Part shown: positions 17,683-26,711 of the stretch, in pieces
Numbering within the stretch: the stretch's first letter is position 1
Layout of the letters: every line of letters starts with the position of its first letter
DNA from: Bacteroidota bacterium
GTDB lineage: Bacteria; Bacteroidota; Bacteroidia; Bacteroidales; UBA12077
Direction: 5' to 3'
NCBI GenBank assembly: GCA_020444275.1
Contig: JAHLLG010000001.1
Span: forward strand, 647,773-711,772
Length of the DNA stretch: 64,000 nucleotides
Made by a program: the position numbers and the translations under genes
The notes under the pieces: model-generated
The model's input: only the letters and a program-made list of their open reading frames with translations
Databases searched by the model: none
Told to the model about the DNA's origin: nothing

Positions 17683-18348
17683 ATGTTGGCAAAAGATTTA
17701 ATATCCGATGAAATACCTGCTTTACGAACTTCAGATACGGCTGTTGAGGCTCTGAACTGGATGGAGGTTTTTCGTATTTCACATTTGCCAATTGTTAATA
17801 ATAAAGAATTTCTGGGATTAATTTCCGATGATGATATTTTCGATTTAAATAAACCGGAAGAGGCTATTGGCAATCATAAATTATCGCTCATGAGGCCTTC
17901 TGTAAATGCCGATCAGCATATTTATGAAATCATGGAGGTGGCTGCTCGTTTAAAGTTAACTGTCGTTCCCGTGTTAGATCATCATAAAAACTTTTTAGGG
18001 GTTGTGTTAATGACAGATCTCTTGCACTACTTCTCCAAACTCTCTGCAATAGAAAAACCGGGTGGAATAATTGTTTTGGAAATTACCGAAAGTGATTACT
18101 CCATGACAGAAATATCACAAATTGTTGAATCGAACGATGCTAAAATATTGAGCATGTATGTAAATTCACTGCCTGATTCAACTAAAATTGAAGTTACTCT
18201 AAAAGTTAATTTAACCGATATTACCTCAATTATACAAACATTCAATCGATACGAATATGACATAAAGGCTTCATTCATGGAGTTTGATGAACAGGATGAT
18301 CTTTATAACGAAAGGTACGATTTGTTCATGCGTTTTTTAAATACTTAA
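17683..18348 (+). CDS. CBS-domain protein with C-terminal ACT-like domain
   Basis: The 221-residue protein has two CBS repeats in the first ~130 residues ('LPIVNNKEFLGLISDDDIF' and 'LTVVPVLDHHKNFLGVVLMT'). A C-terminal ACT-like half follows ('GGIIVLEITESDYSMTEI'). This resembles AcuB-like adenosyl-ligand-sensing proteins. It is the first gene of the envelope-biogenesis block and is 8 bases from the next gene. A regulatory role responding to adenylate or another nucleotide is inferred. Confidence 0.85.
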   Translation: MLAKDLISDEIPALRTSDTAVEALNWMEVFRISHLPIVNNKEFLGLISDDDIFDLNKPEEAIGNHKLSLMRPSVNADQHIYEIMEVAARLKLTVVPVLDHHKNFLGVVLMTDLLHYFSKLSAIEKPGGIIVLEITESDYSMTEISQIVESNDAKILSMYVNSLPDSTKIEVTLKVNLTDITSIIQTFNRYEYDIKASFMEFDEQDDLYNERYDLFMRFLNT

Positions 18349-18356
18349 TTTGCATA

Positions 18357-19766
18357 ATGTTCAAATCTCGTCGCTATCTTTTTCTTTTAATTCCAGTGTT
18401 GTGGTCTCTTAATCTATTTTCTCAGCAGAGTAATAAGGATGTTTCGTCGTACATTGTTAGCGAAATAATTATTGAAGGAAATACAATTACCAAAGAGAAA
18501 ATTATTTATCGTGAATTATTATTTCAGGTAGGTGATACCATTCCTGATTCTGATTTAGAAAAGATAATTCTAAAATCCAAAGAAAATCTGCTAAATACTT
18601 CCTTATTCAATTTTGTTACAATTGAAACCATTCCGGATTCAGGGTACATTCGCATAGTTATCATACTGCAAGAACGTTGGTATGTATGGCCCTATCCTAT
18701 ATTGGAACAGGCAGATCGGAACGTAAGTTCGTTTTTAAGAAACCAGGAGTGGTCAAGAATTGATTATGGATTATATGTTCTTATTAATAATTTCCGCGGA
18801 CGTAAAGAAATACTTAAGCTAAAAACTATTTTTGGTTATAATAACAGCTTTATCTTGTTTTATAAAATACCATATATTGATAAAAGACAAAAGATAGGTG
18901 CAGGAATTGACATTATTTATACCAGAAATCATGAAATACCTTATCAAATATCCAGTGATGAACTGCAGTATGTAAAACTAACCAATCGATTTGCCAGAGA
19001 AACCATAAAGCTATCTAATTTTTATACATACCGACCTCAGCTTTATACAAATCATTTACTCAATTTAAAATATACTCGCGTTGCGCTCAACGATTCGGTA
19101 TTGTTTTTAAACAGTGTATATTTTTATGATAATAAAAAAGAGGTTTCTTACCTAACCATCGGATACAATTTTGATTATGATAAAAGAGATTCAAAAATTT
19201 ATCCGTTAAACGGATATCGCTTCTTTTTCTCTGCTACTAAAAACGGTTTAGGGATTCTATCTGATAAAGGTAATACGGTTTTACAAACCAGTGTTGAAGA
19301 AAATTATAAGATAGTAAACAGACTGTTTATGAATACAAGTATACTGGGGCAATTAAATCTTAATAATTTTAAATCATTTTATTTTTCAGAAGCTATAGGA
19401 TATAAAAACTATTTGCGCGGAATGGAATATTATGTGACAAATGGCACAAGTTATTATATATCAAAAACCAATTTCAAATTTGAATTATTCCCTCAAACTA
19501 AATTTGATTTAAAATTTATTCCTACCGATAAATTCAGTAAAATTCACCTGGCACTATATGTAAATCTCTTTTTCGATACAGGTTATGTAGATTCCGATTA
19601 TACTTTTTCAAATAGTATTACCAATGAATGGTTATATACAGGAGGTGTAGGTCTCGATTTAGTAACTTATTATGATAAAGTTTTGCGTTTTGAGTATTCA
19701 TTGAATAAATTTGGAGAACACGGAATATTTTTCCACCTTGGTGCACCAATAAATGTAACAAATTAA
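18357..19766 (+). CDS. Small BamA/TamA-family outer-membrane protein
   Basis: The 469-residue protein has a signal peptide ending near 'LFSQQ', one POTRA-like domain (about 30-110, 'VSEIIIEGNTITKEKIIYRE') and a barrel of about 350 residues. The Omp85 loop-6 motif is seen as 'YLRGMEYYV'. It has far fewer POTRA domains than the full BamA encoded 4.6 kb downstream, and its C-terminus ends in Asn rather than an aromatic residue. It is probably an Omp85 paralogue with a specialised insertion or secretion role. The gene sits 6 bases before nadK in an operon. Confidence 0.85.
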   Translation: MFKSRRYLFLLIPVLWSLNLFSQQSNKDVSSYIVSEIIIEGNTITKEKIIYRELLFQVGDTIPDSDLEKIILKSKENLLNTSLFNFVTIETIPDSGYIRIVIILQERWYVWPYPILEQADRNVSSFLRNQEWSRIDYGLYVLINNFRGRKEILKLKTIFGYNNSFILFYKIPYIDKRQKIGAGIDIIYTRNHEIPYQISSDELQYVKLTNRFARETIKLSNFYTYRPQLYTNHLLNLKYTRVALNDSVLFLNSVYFYDNKKEVSYLTIGYNFDYDKRDSKIYPLNGYRFFFSATKNGLGILSDKGNTVLQTSVEENYKIVNRLFMNTSILGQLNLNNFKSFYFSEAIGYKNYLRGMEYYVTNGTSYYISKTNFKFELFPQTKFDLKFIPTDKFSKIHLALYVNLFFDTGYVDSDYTFSNSITNEWLYTGGVGLDLVTYYDKVLRFEYSLNKFGEHGIFFHLGAPINVTN

Positions 19767-19772
19767 AATACC

Positions 19773-20651
19773 ATGAAGGTAGCTATATATGGCCGTAATT
19801 TCGATAAAGGGTTTAAAGAATATGTAAAAAAGTTCTTCGAAATCTTACAGGCAAATAATATTGAAATTACAATTTTCTATAAGTTTTATGATTTTCTAAA
19901 CAGGGAGATCGATTTAAATTTGGCATCAATATCTACTTTTAAAAAGCATCATGACATAAAGCAGGGAGTAGATCTTTTATTTAGTATCGGAGGAGATGGA
20001 ACTATCTTAGATACAGTGACTTTTGTGCGTAATTACAACATTCCCATAGTTGGAATTAACACCGGAAAACTGGGTTTTCTTGCCAGCATAGCAAAAGAAG
20101 AAATTGAACCGGCCTTATCAGCAATATTTAACGGAAATTATAGTATAGAAGAGCGCACTTTACTTAGATTAGAATCATCATCAGGACTTTTTAAAGATTT
20201 TCCGTACAGTTTGAATGAGATATCTGTTCAGAAGGTTGATTCAGCAATGATTACAGTGCATGCATATATAGATGGAGAATTTCTCAACTCATATTGGGCA
20301 GATGGATTATTAATTTCAACACCAACAGGTTCAACGGCTTATTCTCTAAGTGTTGGCGGCCCAATTATTACCCCGCAATCCGGCAATTTTATTATTTCTC
20401 CAATATCTCCTCACAATTTAACTGTAAGACCAATTGTTTTGCCTGACACAAGTGTGTTGCAATTAAAGCTTGAAGACCGTTCATTAAATTATATAGCCTC
20501 GTTGGATCATCGCTCTTTATTAATTAAAAACACAGAAGAAATTTCTATTCGTAAAGCAGATTTTAAAATCAGATTGATTAAATTAGATCAATCAAGTTTT
20601 TATAAGACGTTGCGAAATAAATTAATGTGGGGTATGGATAAAAGAAACTAA
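19773..20651 (+). CDS. nadK: NAD kinase
   Basis: This enzyme phosphorylates NAD to NADP using ATP or polyphosphate. The 292-residue protein contains 'LFSIGGDGTILDTV' (the GGDGT motif, about residues 70-83), 'GINTGKLGFLA' and 'STPTGSTAYSLSVGGPI', all diagnostic. It follows the Omp85-like gene by 6 bases; association of nadK with the CBS gene and uppS-bamA is a common Bacteroidota arrangement. Confidence 0.96.
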   Translation: MKVAIYGRNFDKGFKEYVKKFFEILQANNIEITIFYKFYDFLNREIDLNLASISTFKKHHDIKQGVDLLFSIGGDGTILDTVTFVRNYNIPIVGINTGKLGFLASIAKEEIEPALSAIFNGNYSIEERTLLRLESSSGLFKDFPYSLNEISVQKVDSAMITVHAYIDGEFLNSYWADGLLISTPTGSTAYSLSVGGPIITPQSGNFIISPISPHNLTVRPIVLPDTSVLQLKLEDRSLNYIASLDHRSLLIKNTEEISIRKADFKIRLIKLDQSSFYKTLRNKLMWGMDKRN

Positions 20652-20726
20652 ATACATCTAAATAAAACAATTTACAACTAAATAACGTTTAATGATAGAA
20701 ACTTAAAAAGTTGAAAATAATCTTGT

Positions 20727-20758
20727 TATTGTAGATTTTAAGAAAAATGATAACTTTG
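20727..20758 (+). promoter_or_regulatory. Promoter for the DUF6089-uppS-bamA operon
   Basis: TAACTTTG (20751-20758) is an exact -7 consensus, and TTG at 20729-20731 lies 19 bases upstream as the -33 element. Transcription would begin near 20765, a few bases before the ATG at 20773. The 121-base gap after nadK supports a separate promoter here. Confidence 0.65.
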
Positions 20759-20772
20759 TATAAAAGATTTTC

Positions 20773-21525
20773 ATGAAACTGTCAAAATATATCATATTAG
20801 TTATTCTTATTGTATCGCCAGTACTCTCGGTAGCTCAGAGATGGAAACTGTCGCGATCCGAATATGTGTATGGTGTAGGTGTTTCAAATTATTTTGGTGA
20901 TATTGGTGGTTCTGAAAAAGCAGATGCTTCGGGATTTGCCGATATAGATATTACAAATACAAGACCAAGCCTTTCCATTGGTTATAGATATAAATTATAT
21001 GAACGAATTGCAGTTAAGGCAAGCTTAACGTATGCCAACATTCATGGGACTGATGTAAAATCTATTAATGAAGGTCGTAATTATTCTTTTACCACAAATA
21101 TGTTTGAGCTTAATGGGCATGTTGAGTATCATATTACAGAAGAAAAAGCAGCAGTTTCATACAAAAGTATGTCGTTGAGAGGAAAATTAAAGAAATTTAA
21201 TGCCGGTATTAATCTGTATGTTTTTTTAGGAGTTGGAGGAGCATACTTCAAACCAAAAGCCCTGGATGATTTTGCAGATAGCGAAAGGTTTATTGAAGAT
21301 AAAAATATGGGTTTGGTCGTTCCTTTTGGAGTTGGATTAAAGTATCCATTAACTTCTCAATCCTATATTGGGCTTGAGTTTGGAAGGCGATTTATAACAT
21401 CAGATTACTTAGATGGATTTAGTCCTGAGGCATCAGATGCAAAAGATGTATACTATTTCACAGTAATAAACGTTTCTTATAAAATTAAAAGGAAAAGTAA
21501 GCGTAGGCCTGAATATCGATTTTAA
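20773..21525 (+). CDS. DUF6089-like outer-membrane beta-barrel protein
   Basis: The 250-residue protein has a signal peptide ending 'VLSVAQ' and alternating hydrophobic/polar strands. It also has the 'GVGVSNYFGDIGG' segment typical of the DUF6089-like small barrels found just before uppS in Bacteroidota. A role in outer-membrane integrity is inferred from context only. It is the first of two adjacent paralogues, separated by 6 bases. Confidence 0.82.
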   Translation: MKLSKYIILVILIVSPVLSVAQRWKLSRSEYVYGVGVSNYFGDIGGSEKADASGFADIDITNTRPSLSIGYRYKLYERIAVKASLTYANIHGTDVKSINEGRNYSFTTNMFELNGHVEYHITEEKAAVSYKSMSLRGKLKKFNAGINLYVFLGVGGAYFKPKALDDFADSERFIEDKNMGLVVPFGVGLKYPLTSQSYIGLEFGRRFITSDYLDGFSPEASDAKDVYYFTVINVSYKIKRKSKRRPEYRF

Positions 21526-21531
21526 TGTTAT

Positions 21532-22203
21532 ATGAAAAGAATTTTATTACTGTACTTATTACTCTTCACAACAAATCTTGTAATAGCCCAAAGTAAAGCA
21601 GAAGCTGGAGCACTGCTGGGTACATCATATTATCAGGGCGATATAAATAATTCCAAAATATTTTATTCACCTTCACTGGCTTATGGATTAATTTTTAAAT
21701 ATAACTTAAGCGATCACTTATCTGCAGGAATTAAAGGTTATTATGGAAAACTGAAAGCAAACGATGCTGATTTTTCAGAACTTGAAAACCAGTTACGAGG
21801 TGCATCCTTTTCGGCAACATTAATTGATATCTCGGTTTTAATTGAATTCAATTTCTTACCCTATAATAGTTCCGGATACATAAAAAAGAATAAACACCGG
21901 TTTGCACCATTTGTTTTTCTTGGTATTGGAGGTAATTATATTTTTGGTTCAGGAGGTTTTGAAAATCCAATTACAATTCCTTTTGGATTAGGAATTAAAT
22001 ATAATATCTTTGAGCGCTTAACTTTAGGCTTGGAGTGGAGTTATAGGAAAACATTTAATGATCAAATAGACGGCGTTCTTAATGTTCAAGATGATGTAAA
22101 TACACCTGTGATCCACAACGACGACTGGTACTCGTTTTGCGGAGTATTTGTAACGTATAAATTGTTTAGAGATAAAATTGAGTGTCCTACATATTATAAA
22201 TAG
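21532..22203 (+). CDS. DUF6089-like outer-membrane beta-barrel protein, second copy
   Basis: This 223-residue protein has the signal peptide '...TTNLVIAQ' followed by 'GALLGTSYYQGDINNSK', which parallels the YFGDIGG segment of the preceding gene. The rest is a predicted 8- to 10-strand barrel with 'PFVFLGIGGNYIF' and a conserved 'TLGLEWSYRKTF' strand. It is followed 3 bases later by uppS, so translation is probably coupled. The exact role is unknown. Confidence 0.82.
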   Translation: MKRILLLYLLLFTTNLVIAQSKAEAGALLGTSYYQGDINNSKIFYSPSLAYGLIFKYNLSDHLSAGIKGYYGKLKANDADFSELENQLRGASFSATLIDISVLIEFNFLPYNSSGYIKKNKHRFAPFVFLGIGGNYIFGSGGFENPITIPFGLGIKYNIFERLTLGLEWSYRKTFNDQIDGVLNVQDDVNTPVIHNDDWYSFCGVFVTYKLFRDKIECPTYYK

Positions 22204-22206
22204 GAA

Positions 22207-22953
22207 ATGGAGTTAAAGGATAAGATTGATAAGGAGAATCTGCCAAAACATATTGCTGTTATTATGGATGGTAATGGCAGATGGGCTCAGAAAAAAGGTA
22301 ATCAACGTATATTTGGACATAAAAATGGAGTAAAGGCCGTTCGTGATACTGTTGAAGGTGCAGCCGAACTTGGCATACAATTCTTAACATTATATGCTTT
22401 TTCAACTGAAAACTGGGGTCGTCCAAAAAAGGAAATTGATGCATTGATGTCTTTATTAATTTCTACAATTAATTCCGAAACCGATACACTAATTAAAAAT
22501 AATGTTCGTTTATTGACCATAGGCGATATAGATGGACTACCAGTTACTGTTAAGAAAAATTTAAAAGAGTTAATCGAAAAAACATCTCAAAATACAGGTT
22601 TAACATTAATATTGGCATTAAACTATAGCGCACGATGGGAAATTGTTAATGCAGTTAAACAAATAGTTGCTGATAATAAGAATGAACCAATTGATGTAGA
22701 TGAAATTAACAATGAATTCTTTGAAAAGTATTTAAACACTGCGGATATTCCCGATCCTGATTTACTGATCAGAACAAGTGGTGAATATCGAATTAGTAAT
22801 TTTCTAATATGGCAGATCGCATACTCCGAACTTTATTTTACAGAAGTGTTGTGGCCCGATTTTAGAAGATCTGACTTGCACGAAGCTATAGTAGATTTTC
22901 AAAGAAGAGAACGTAGGTTCGGAAAAATAAGTGAACAAGTAAAAAAGAATTAA
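22207..22953 (+). CDS. uppS: Isoprenyl (undecaprenyl diphosphate) synthase
   Basis: This enzyme condenses isopentenyl diphosphate units onto farnesyl diphosphate to give the C55 lipid carrier for peptidoglycan and O-antigen. The 248-residue length is normal. Signatures are 'IAVIMDGNGRWAQKKG' (catalytic Asp near residue 24), 'TLYAFSTENWGRP' and 'PDPDLLIRTSGEYRISNFL'. It lies directly between the DUF6089-like genes and bamA in one operon. Confidence 0.96.
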   Translation: MELKDKIDKENLPKHIAVIMDGNGRWAQKKGNQRIFGHKNGVKAVRDTVEGAAELGIQFLTLYAFSTENWGRPKKEIDALMSLLISTINSETDTLIKNNVRLLTIGDIDGLPVTVKKNLKELIEKTSQNTGLTLILALNYSARWEIVNAVKQIVADNKNEPIDVDEINNEFFEKYLNTADIPDPDLLIRTSGEYRISNFLIWQIAYSELYFTEVLWPDFRRSDLHEAIVDFQRRERRFGKISEQVKKN

Positions 22954-22976
22954 CATTTAATCGAATTATTAATAAT

Positions 22977-25571
22977 ATGATAAGAAGAATCTTATTTAGT
23001 ATAATTGCACTTCTAATAATTAACAACGTTTTTGCTCAGGAATTGAATTATAAGGAAATGCCGGTTTCCGATTATAAAAAACCTAAAGAATACACTATTA
23101 AGGAAATTAATGTAACCGGAATTAGATATTTAGATCAAAATATTCTGGTAAATCTGTCGGGATTAGCTGTTGGTACAACTATTTTTATTCCGGGCGACGA
23201 TATAACAAATGCCATTGAAAGATTATGGGATCAGGGATTATTCTCTGACGTAAAGATATATGCCAAAGAATTTGTTGGAGATAGTGTAGTGCTGGAATAC
23301 TATTTACAGGAGCGGCTGCGATTGTCAGAATTAGAGATTACTGGTCTTAGAAAGGGTAAAGAGAATGATATTCGAGAAAAGCTTGAGCTGAAGAGGGGGA
23401 TGCAGGTTACGCAGAATTTGGTTAATAATTCAGAGCGTATTATTAAAAAATATCTCTACGATAAAAAATTCTTAAATGCTAAAGTAGATATTGTACAGGT
23501 AGATGATACTTCTGCTGGTTCTAATAATGTTATATTAAGAATATTCATTGATAAAGGTAAAAAAGTTAAAATTAAGGATATTAATTTTTATGGTAATGAG
23601 GTGTTTTCTGATGGAAAACTTCGTCGTAAAATGAAAGAAACAAAGAAAATCAATCTTAATTTCTTTAAAGGGTCTAAGTTTATCGATGAACAATATGAAA
23701 ACGATAAAGATTTGGTAATTAAGGAGTATAATACAGAAGGTTATAGAGATGCTGAGATTTTAAAAGATTCTATTTATCAAGTTAAACCAAACCGATTAGC
23801 AATTGATATCTATCTTAATGAAGGTAAACAATATTTCTTCAGAGATATCGACTGGGTAGGTAACACAAAGTATACCAGTGAGGCATTAAGCAGAATTCTG
23901 AAAATTAAAAAAGGAGACCCTTACGACACAGAACTTTTGGAGAACCGATTAAATATGGATGAAGATGCATTAAGTAACTTATACCTGGATAATGGATATA
24001 TGTTTTTTAATGTTATGCCTACCATAATGAGAATTGAGAATGATTCTATTGATCTTCAAATGAGAATCTCGGAAGGGAAGAGAGTTAGGCTAAGTAAAGT
24101 AATAATACATGGAAATACTAAAACGAACGAACATGTTATTCGTCGTGAGTTAAGAACAAAACCTGGCGAACTTTTTAGTAAAGCAGAAATTATACGATCG
24201 CAGAGAGAATTAGCGCAGTTAGGTTATTTCGATCCGGAACAGTTTGGTATCGAACCTACAAATATTAATCAGGCCGAAGGACTGGTAGATCTTGAGTATA
24301 CGTTAGTTGAGAAATCGACTGATCAGTTAGAGGTTTCCGGCGGATGGGGTAACAATATGTTTGTAGGTACGTTAGGTCTAAGATTTAGTAATTTCTCTGC
24401 CCGGAACATGTTCAAAAAAGGAGCATGGCGTCCTATACCATCAGGAGATGGTCAAACAGTTGCCATTAGAGCACAGACAAATGGGCAGTATTATTCATCA
24501 TATAGTGTAAGCTTTATAGAACCTTGGTTTGGAGGTAAAAAGCCAAATTCATTATCTGTATCAGCATACTATAACATTCAAAAAAGTACAAATTACTTTT
24601 ACGAAGTTGGTGATGAGTATATGAAGATAATTGGAGCTTCAGTAGGTTTAGGTCAAAGGTTAAAATGGCCCGATGATTACTTTACAATATCTAACTCAGT
24701 TAGTTATCAGCGTTACGAGTTAAAAGACTGGACTTATTACTTATTTCAAAACGGGATATCACATAATCTGAGTTTCTCAACAACTTTTGCAAGAAACTCA
24801 ACTGACCAGATGATATATCCGAGAAGAGGTTCGTCATTTGCTTTAACATTGCAATTAACACCACCTTATTCGTTATTTAAAGAGAATAAATTCTGGGAGT
24901 TATCTGCAACAGAAAGACAAGAGATTGAAGACCGAAACGACTTAGCTGATCAAAGAAATGCTGAAGCAGGAACCACGGTAGATGAATATCGTGTTATACC
25001 TGAAGATGTTGAAAATTCAAGAAAATATGAGTGGATTGAATATCATAAATGGAGATATAAAGGATCATGGTATTTGAAACTTTGGAAAGATATGGTATTG
25101 GCTGTTAACTCTGAGTTTGGTTATTTAGGATATTACAATAAAGATGTTGGTTATTCGCCATTTGGTAAATTCGACTTAGGTGGCGATGGAATGTCAGGAT
25201 ATAGTCTTTATGGAGTTGACAATATTTCGTTGCGTGGTTATGAAAATAGTTCGTTAACACCGCGTACTTCAACCGGCTTAAAGCAGGGTAATGTTTATGA
25301 AAAATTGAACTTTGAACTTCGTTATCCTGTATCGTTAAAACCTCAAGCAACCATTTATGTATTAGGATTTGTTGAAGCCGGTAATGCATGGGCCGATATG
25401 GATAATTATAATCCATTTAATATTAAAAGATCTGCAGGACTAGGATTAAGAGCATTTTTACCTATGTTTGGTTTGCTAGGAATTGACTGGGGATACGGAT
25501 TTGATGATGTTCCCGGGTTACCAGATGCCAATGGCAGTCAGTTCCATTTTGTTATTGGACAGCAATTCTAA
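22977..25571 (+). CDS. bamA: Outer-membrane protein assembly factor BamA
   Basis: This essential Omp85 protein inserts beta-barrels into the outer membrane. It has 864 residues: a signal peptide ending 'NVFAQ', five POTRA domains over roughly residues 40-440 (for example 'IKEINVTGIRYLDQNILVNL'), then a C-terminal barrel. The barrel carries the loop-6 motif 'LRGYENSSL' and ends in Phe ('VIGQQF'). Inserts in barrel loops near residues 640-690, rich in charged residues, are typical of Bacteroidota. It is followed by two ompH/skp chaperone genes. Confidence 0.96.
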   Translation: MIRRILFSIIALLIINNVFAQELNYKEMPVSDYKKPKEYTIKEINVTGIRYLDQNILVNLSGLAVGTTIFIPGDDITNAIERLWDQGLFSDVKIYAKEFVGDSVVLEYYLQERLRLSELEITGLRKGKENDIREKLELKRGMQVTQNLVNNSERIIKKYLYDKKFLNAKVDIVQVDDTSAGSNNVILRIFIDKGKKVKIKDINFYGNEVFSDGKLRRKMKETKKINLNFFKGSKFIDEQYENDKDLVIKEYNTEGYRDAEILKDSIYQVKPNRLAIDIYLNEGKQYFFRDIDWVGNTKYTSEALSRILKIKKGDPYDTELLENRLNMDEDALSNLYLDNGYMFFNVMPTIMRIENDSIDLQMRISEGKRVRLSKVIIHGNTKTNEHVIRRELRTKPGELFSKAEIIRSQRELAQLGYFDPEQFGIEPTNINQAEGLVDLEYTLVEKSTDQLEVSGGWGNNMFVGTLGLRFSNFSARNMFKKGAWRPIPSGDGQTVAIRAQTNGQYYSSYSVSFIEPWFGGKKPNSLSVSAYYNIQKSTNYFYEVGDEYMKIIGASVGLGQRLKWPDDYFTISNSVSYQRYELKDWTYYLFQNGISHNLSFSTTFARNSTDQMIYPRRGSSFALTLQLTPPYSLFKENKFWELSATERQEIEDRNDLADQRNAEAGTTVDEYRVIPEDVENSRKYEWIEYHKWRYKGSWYLKLWKDMVLAVNSEFGYLGYYNKDVGYSPFGKFDLGGDGMSGYSLYGVDNISLRGYENSSLTPRTSTGLKQGNVYEKLNFELRYPVSLKPQATIYVLGFVEAGNAWADMDNYNPFNIKRSAGLGLRAFLPMFGLLGIDWGYGFDDVPGLPDANGSQFHFVIGQQF

Positions 25572-25582
25572 AAAATATCACT

Positions 25583-26095
25583 ATGAAGAAGATTATTTTA
25601 GGCTTGGTTTTTGTTTGTGCAACAATAGTTGTGCATGCACAGAGATATGCATTTGTTGATACGGAATATATCATGAATAATATTCCTGCCTACAAAGCGG
25701 CTCAGGATAAACTGAATAAAATGTCTGTAGATTGGCAAAAAGAAATAGAACAAGACTATAATGAACTGGATAAACTGTACAAAGAGTTTCAGTCTGAAAA
25801 AGTTCTGTTAACCAATGAAATGATTAAACAGCGGGAGGCTGAGTTGGATGAAAAGGATAGAGCTATTAAGAATTTGCAAAAAAGATTTTTCGGTCCCGGA
25901 GGAGAGTTGTTTCAAAAACGCCAAGAGTTAATAAAACCGATTCAGGATGAAGTATTTAGTGTAATAAAAGATATTGCAGAATCGGGCAATTATGCAATTA
26001 TCTTTGATACTGCTTCCGGATCTAATATTTTATTTACAGATCCTAAGTATGACAAGAGTGATGAAGTTTTAGAAAAATTAGGCTATAAGAATTAA
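25583..26095 (+). CDS. OmpH/Skp family periplasmic chaperone (copy 1)
   Basis: The 170-residue protein has a signal peptide ending 'VVHAQ', a conserved start 'RYAFVDTEYIMNNIPAY', a long charged coiled coil (about 40-120) and a C-terminal beta segment ending 'ILFTDPKYDKSDEVLEKLGY'. Skp-like proteins hold unfolded outer-membrane proteins on the way to BamA. It lies 11 bases after bamA. Confidence 0.92.
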   Translation: MKKIILGLVFVCATIVVHAQRYAFVDTEYIMNNIPAYKAAQDKLNKMSVDWQKEIEQDYNELDKLYKEFQSEKVLLTNEMIKQREAELDEKDRAIKNLQKRFFGPGGELFQKRQELIKPIQDEVFSVIKDIAESGNYAIIFDTASGSNILFTDPKYDKSDEVLEKLGYKN

Positions 26096-26100
26096 TTTTA

Positions 26101-26108
26101 TAAATTTG
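26101..26108 (+). promoter_or_regulatory. Possible -7 box for the second ompH gene
   Basis: TAAATTTG matches TAnnTTTG exactly. It lies 5 bases after the first ompH stop codon and 26 bases before the next start. It could give extra transcription of the second chaperone; no clear -33 element is seen. Confidence 0.45.
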
Positions 26109-26133
26109 CATATAAATTAAAAAACAGGAACAT

Positions 26134-26649
26134 ATGAAAAAATTATTAGGTATTATTTTGATAGCGGTTTTAGTTTCTGCGTCAAATGTTTTTGCACAAA
26201 AAGATTATAAATTTGGTCATATAAATTCAAATGAATTACTTTCAGTGATGCCTGAAAGAGACAGTGCAAGAATTGAAATACAAAACTATAGTCAAATGTT
26301 GCAGCAGGAAATGGAAGCCATGCAAGTTGAGCTTCAAAATAAATATACAACTTACATGGAAAAGCAAGAAACTTATTCAGATCTTGTAAGACAATCTAAA
26401 GAACAGGAAATTCAAGAAATGCAACAGCGAATCCAAAGTTTCCAGCAAACTGCACAACAGGATTTACAGCAAAAAGAAGCTGAATTATTCCAGCCAATTA
26501 TGGATAAAGCGCAGGCAGCTATAGAAAAGGTTGCTAAAGCGAATGGTTTTACATATATTTTTGATTTAGGAGCTGGTGGTGTTCTATATTTCTCAGAGCA
26601 GAGTACAGATATTCTTCCATTAGTAAAAAAAGAATTAGGTATTGAATAA
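26134..26649 (+). CDS. OmpH/Skp family periplasmic chaperone (copy 2)
   Basis: The 171-residue paralogue of the preceding gene has a signal peptide ending 'SNVFAQ', 'KFGHINSNELLSVMPERD', a Gln-rich coiled coil (about 45-115) and a C-terminal 'GGVLYFSEQSTDILPLV'. Two tandem skp genes after bamA are a conserved Bacteroidota arrangement. The coiled coil of this copy is unusually Gln/Met/Glu-rich. It ends before a strong terminator. Confidence 0.92.
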   Translation: MKKLLGIILIAVLVSASNVFAQKDYKFGHINSNELLSVMPERDSARIEIQNYSQMLQQEMEAMQVELQNKYTTYMEKQETYSDLVRQSKEQEIQEMQQRIQSFQQTAQQDLQQKEAELFQPIMDKAQAAIEKVAKANGFTYIFDLGAGGVLYFSEQSTDILPLVKKELGIE

Positions 26650-26671
26650 ACCAATAGAATTAGATATTTTT

Positions 26672-26703
26672 AACCATCTTTAATTTTAAAGATGGTTTTT
26701 TTA
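26672..26703 (+). terminator. Rho-independent terminator after ompH copy 2
   Basis: A perfect 10-bp stem (26672-26681 with 26688-26697, loop of 6) is followed directly by a T-rich run to 26703. It ends the bamA-ompH-ompH transcript and lies only 8 bases before the murI start, so murI transcription either reads through it or depends on partial termination. Confidence 0.88.
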
Positions 26704-26711
26704 TTTGTAAA

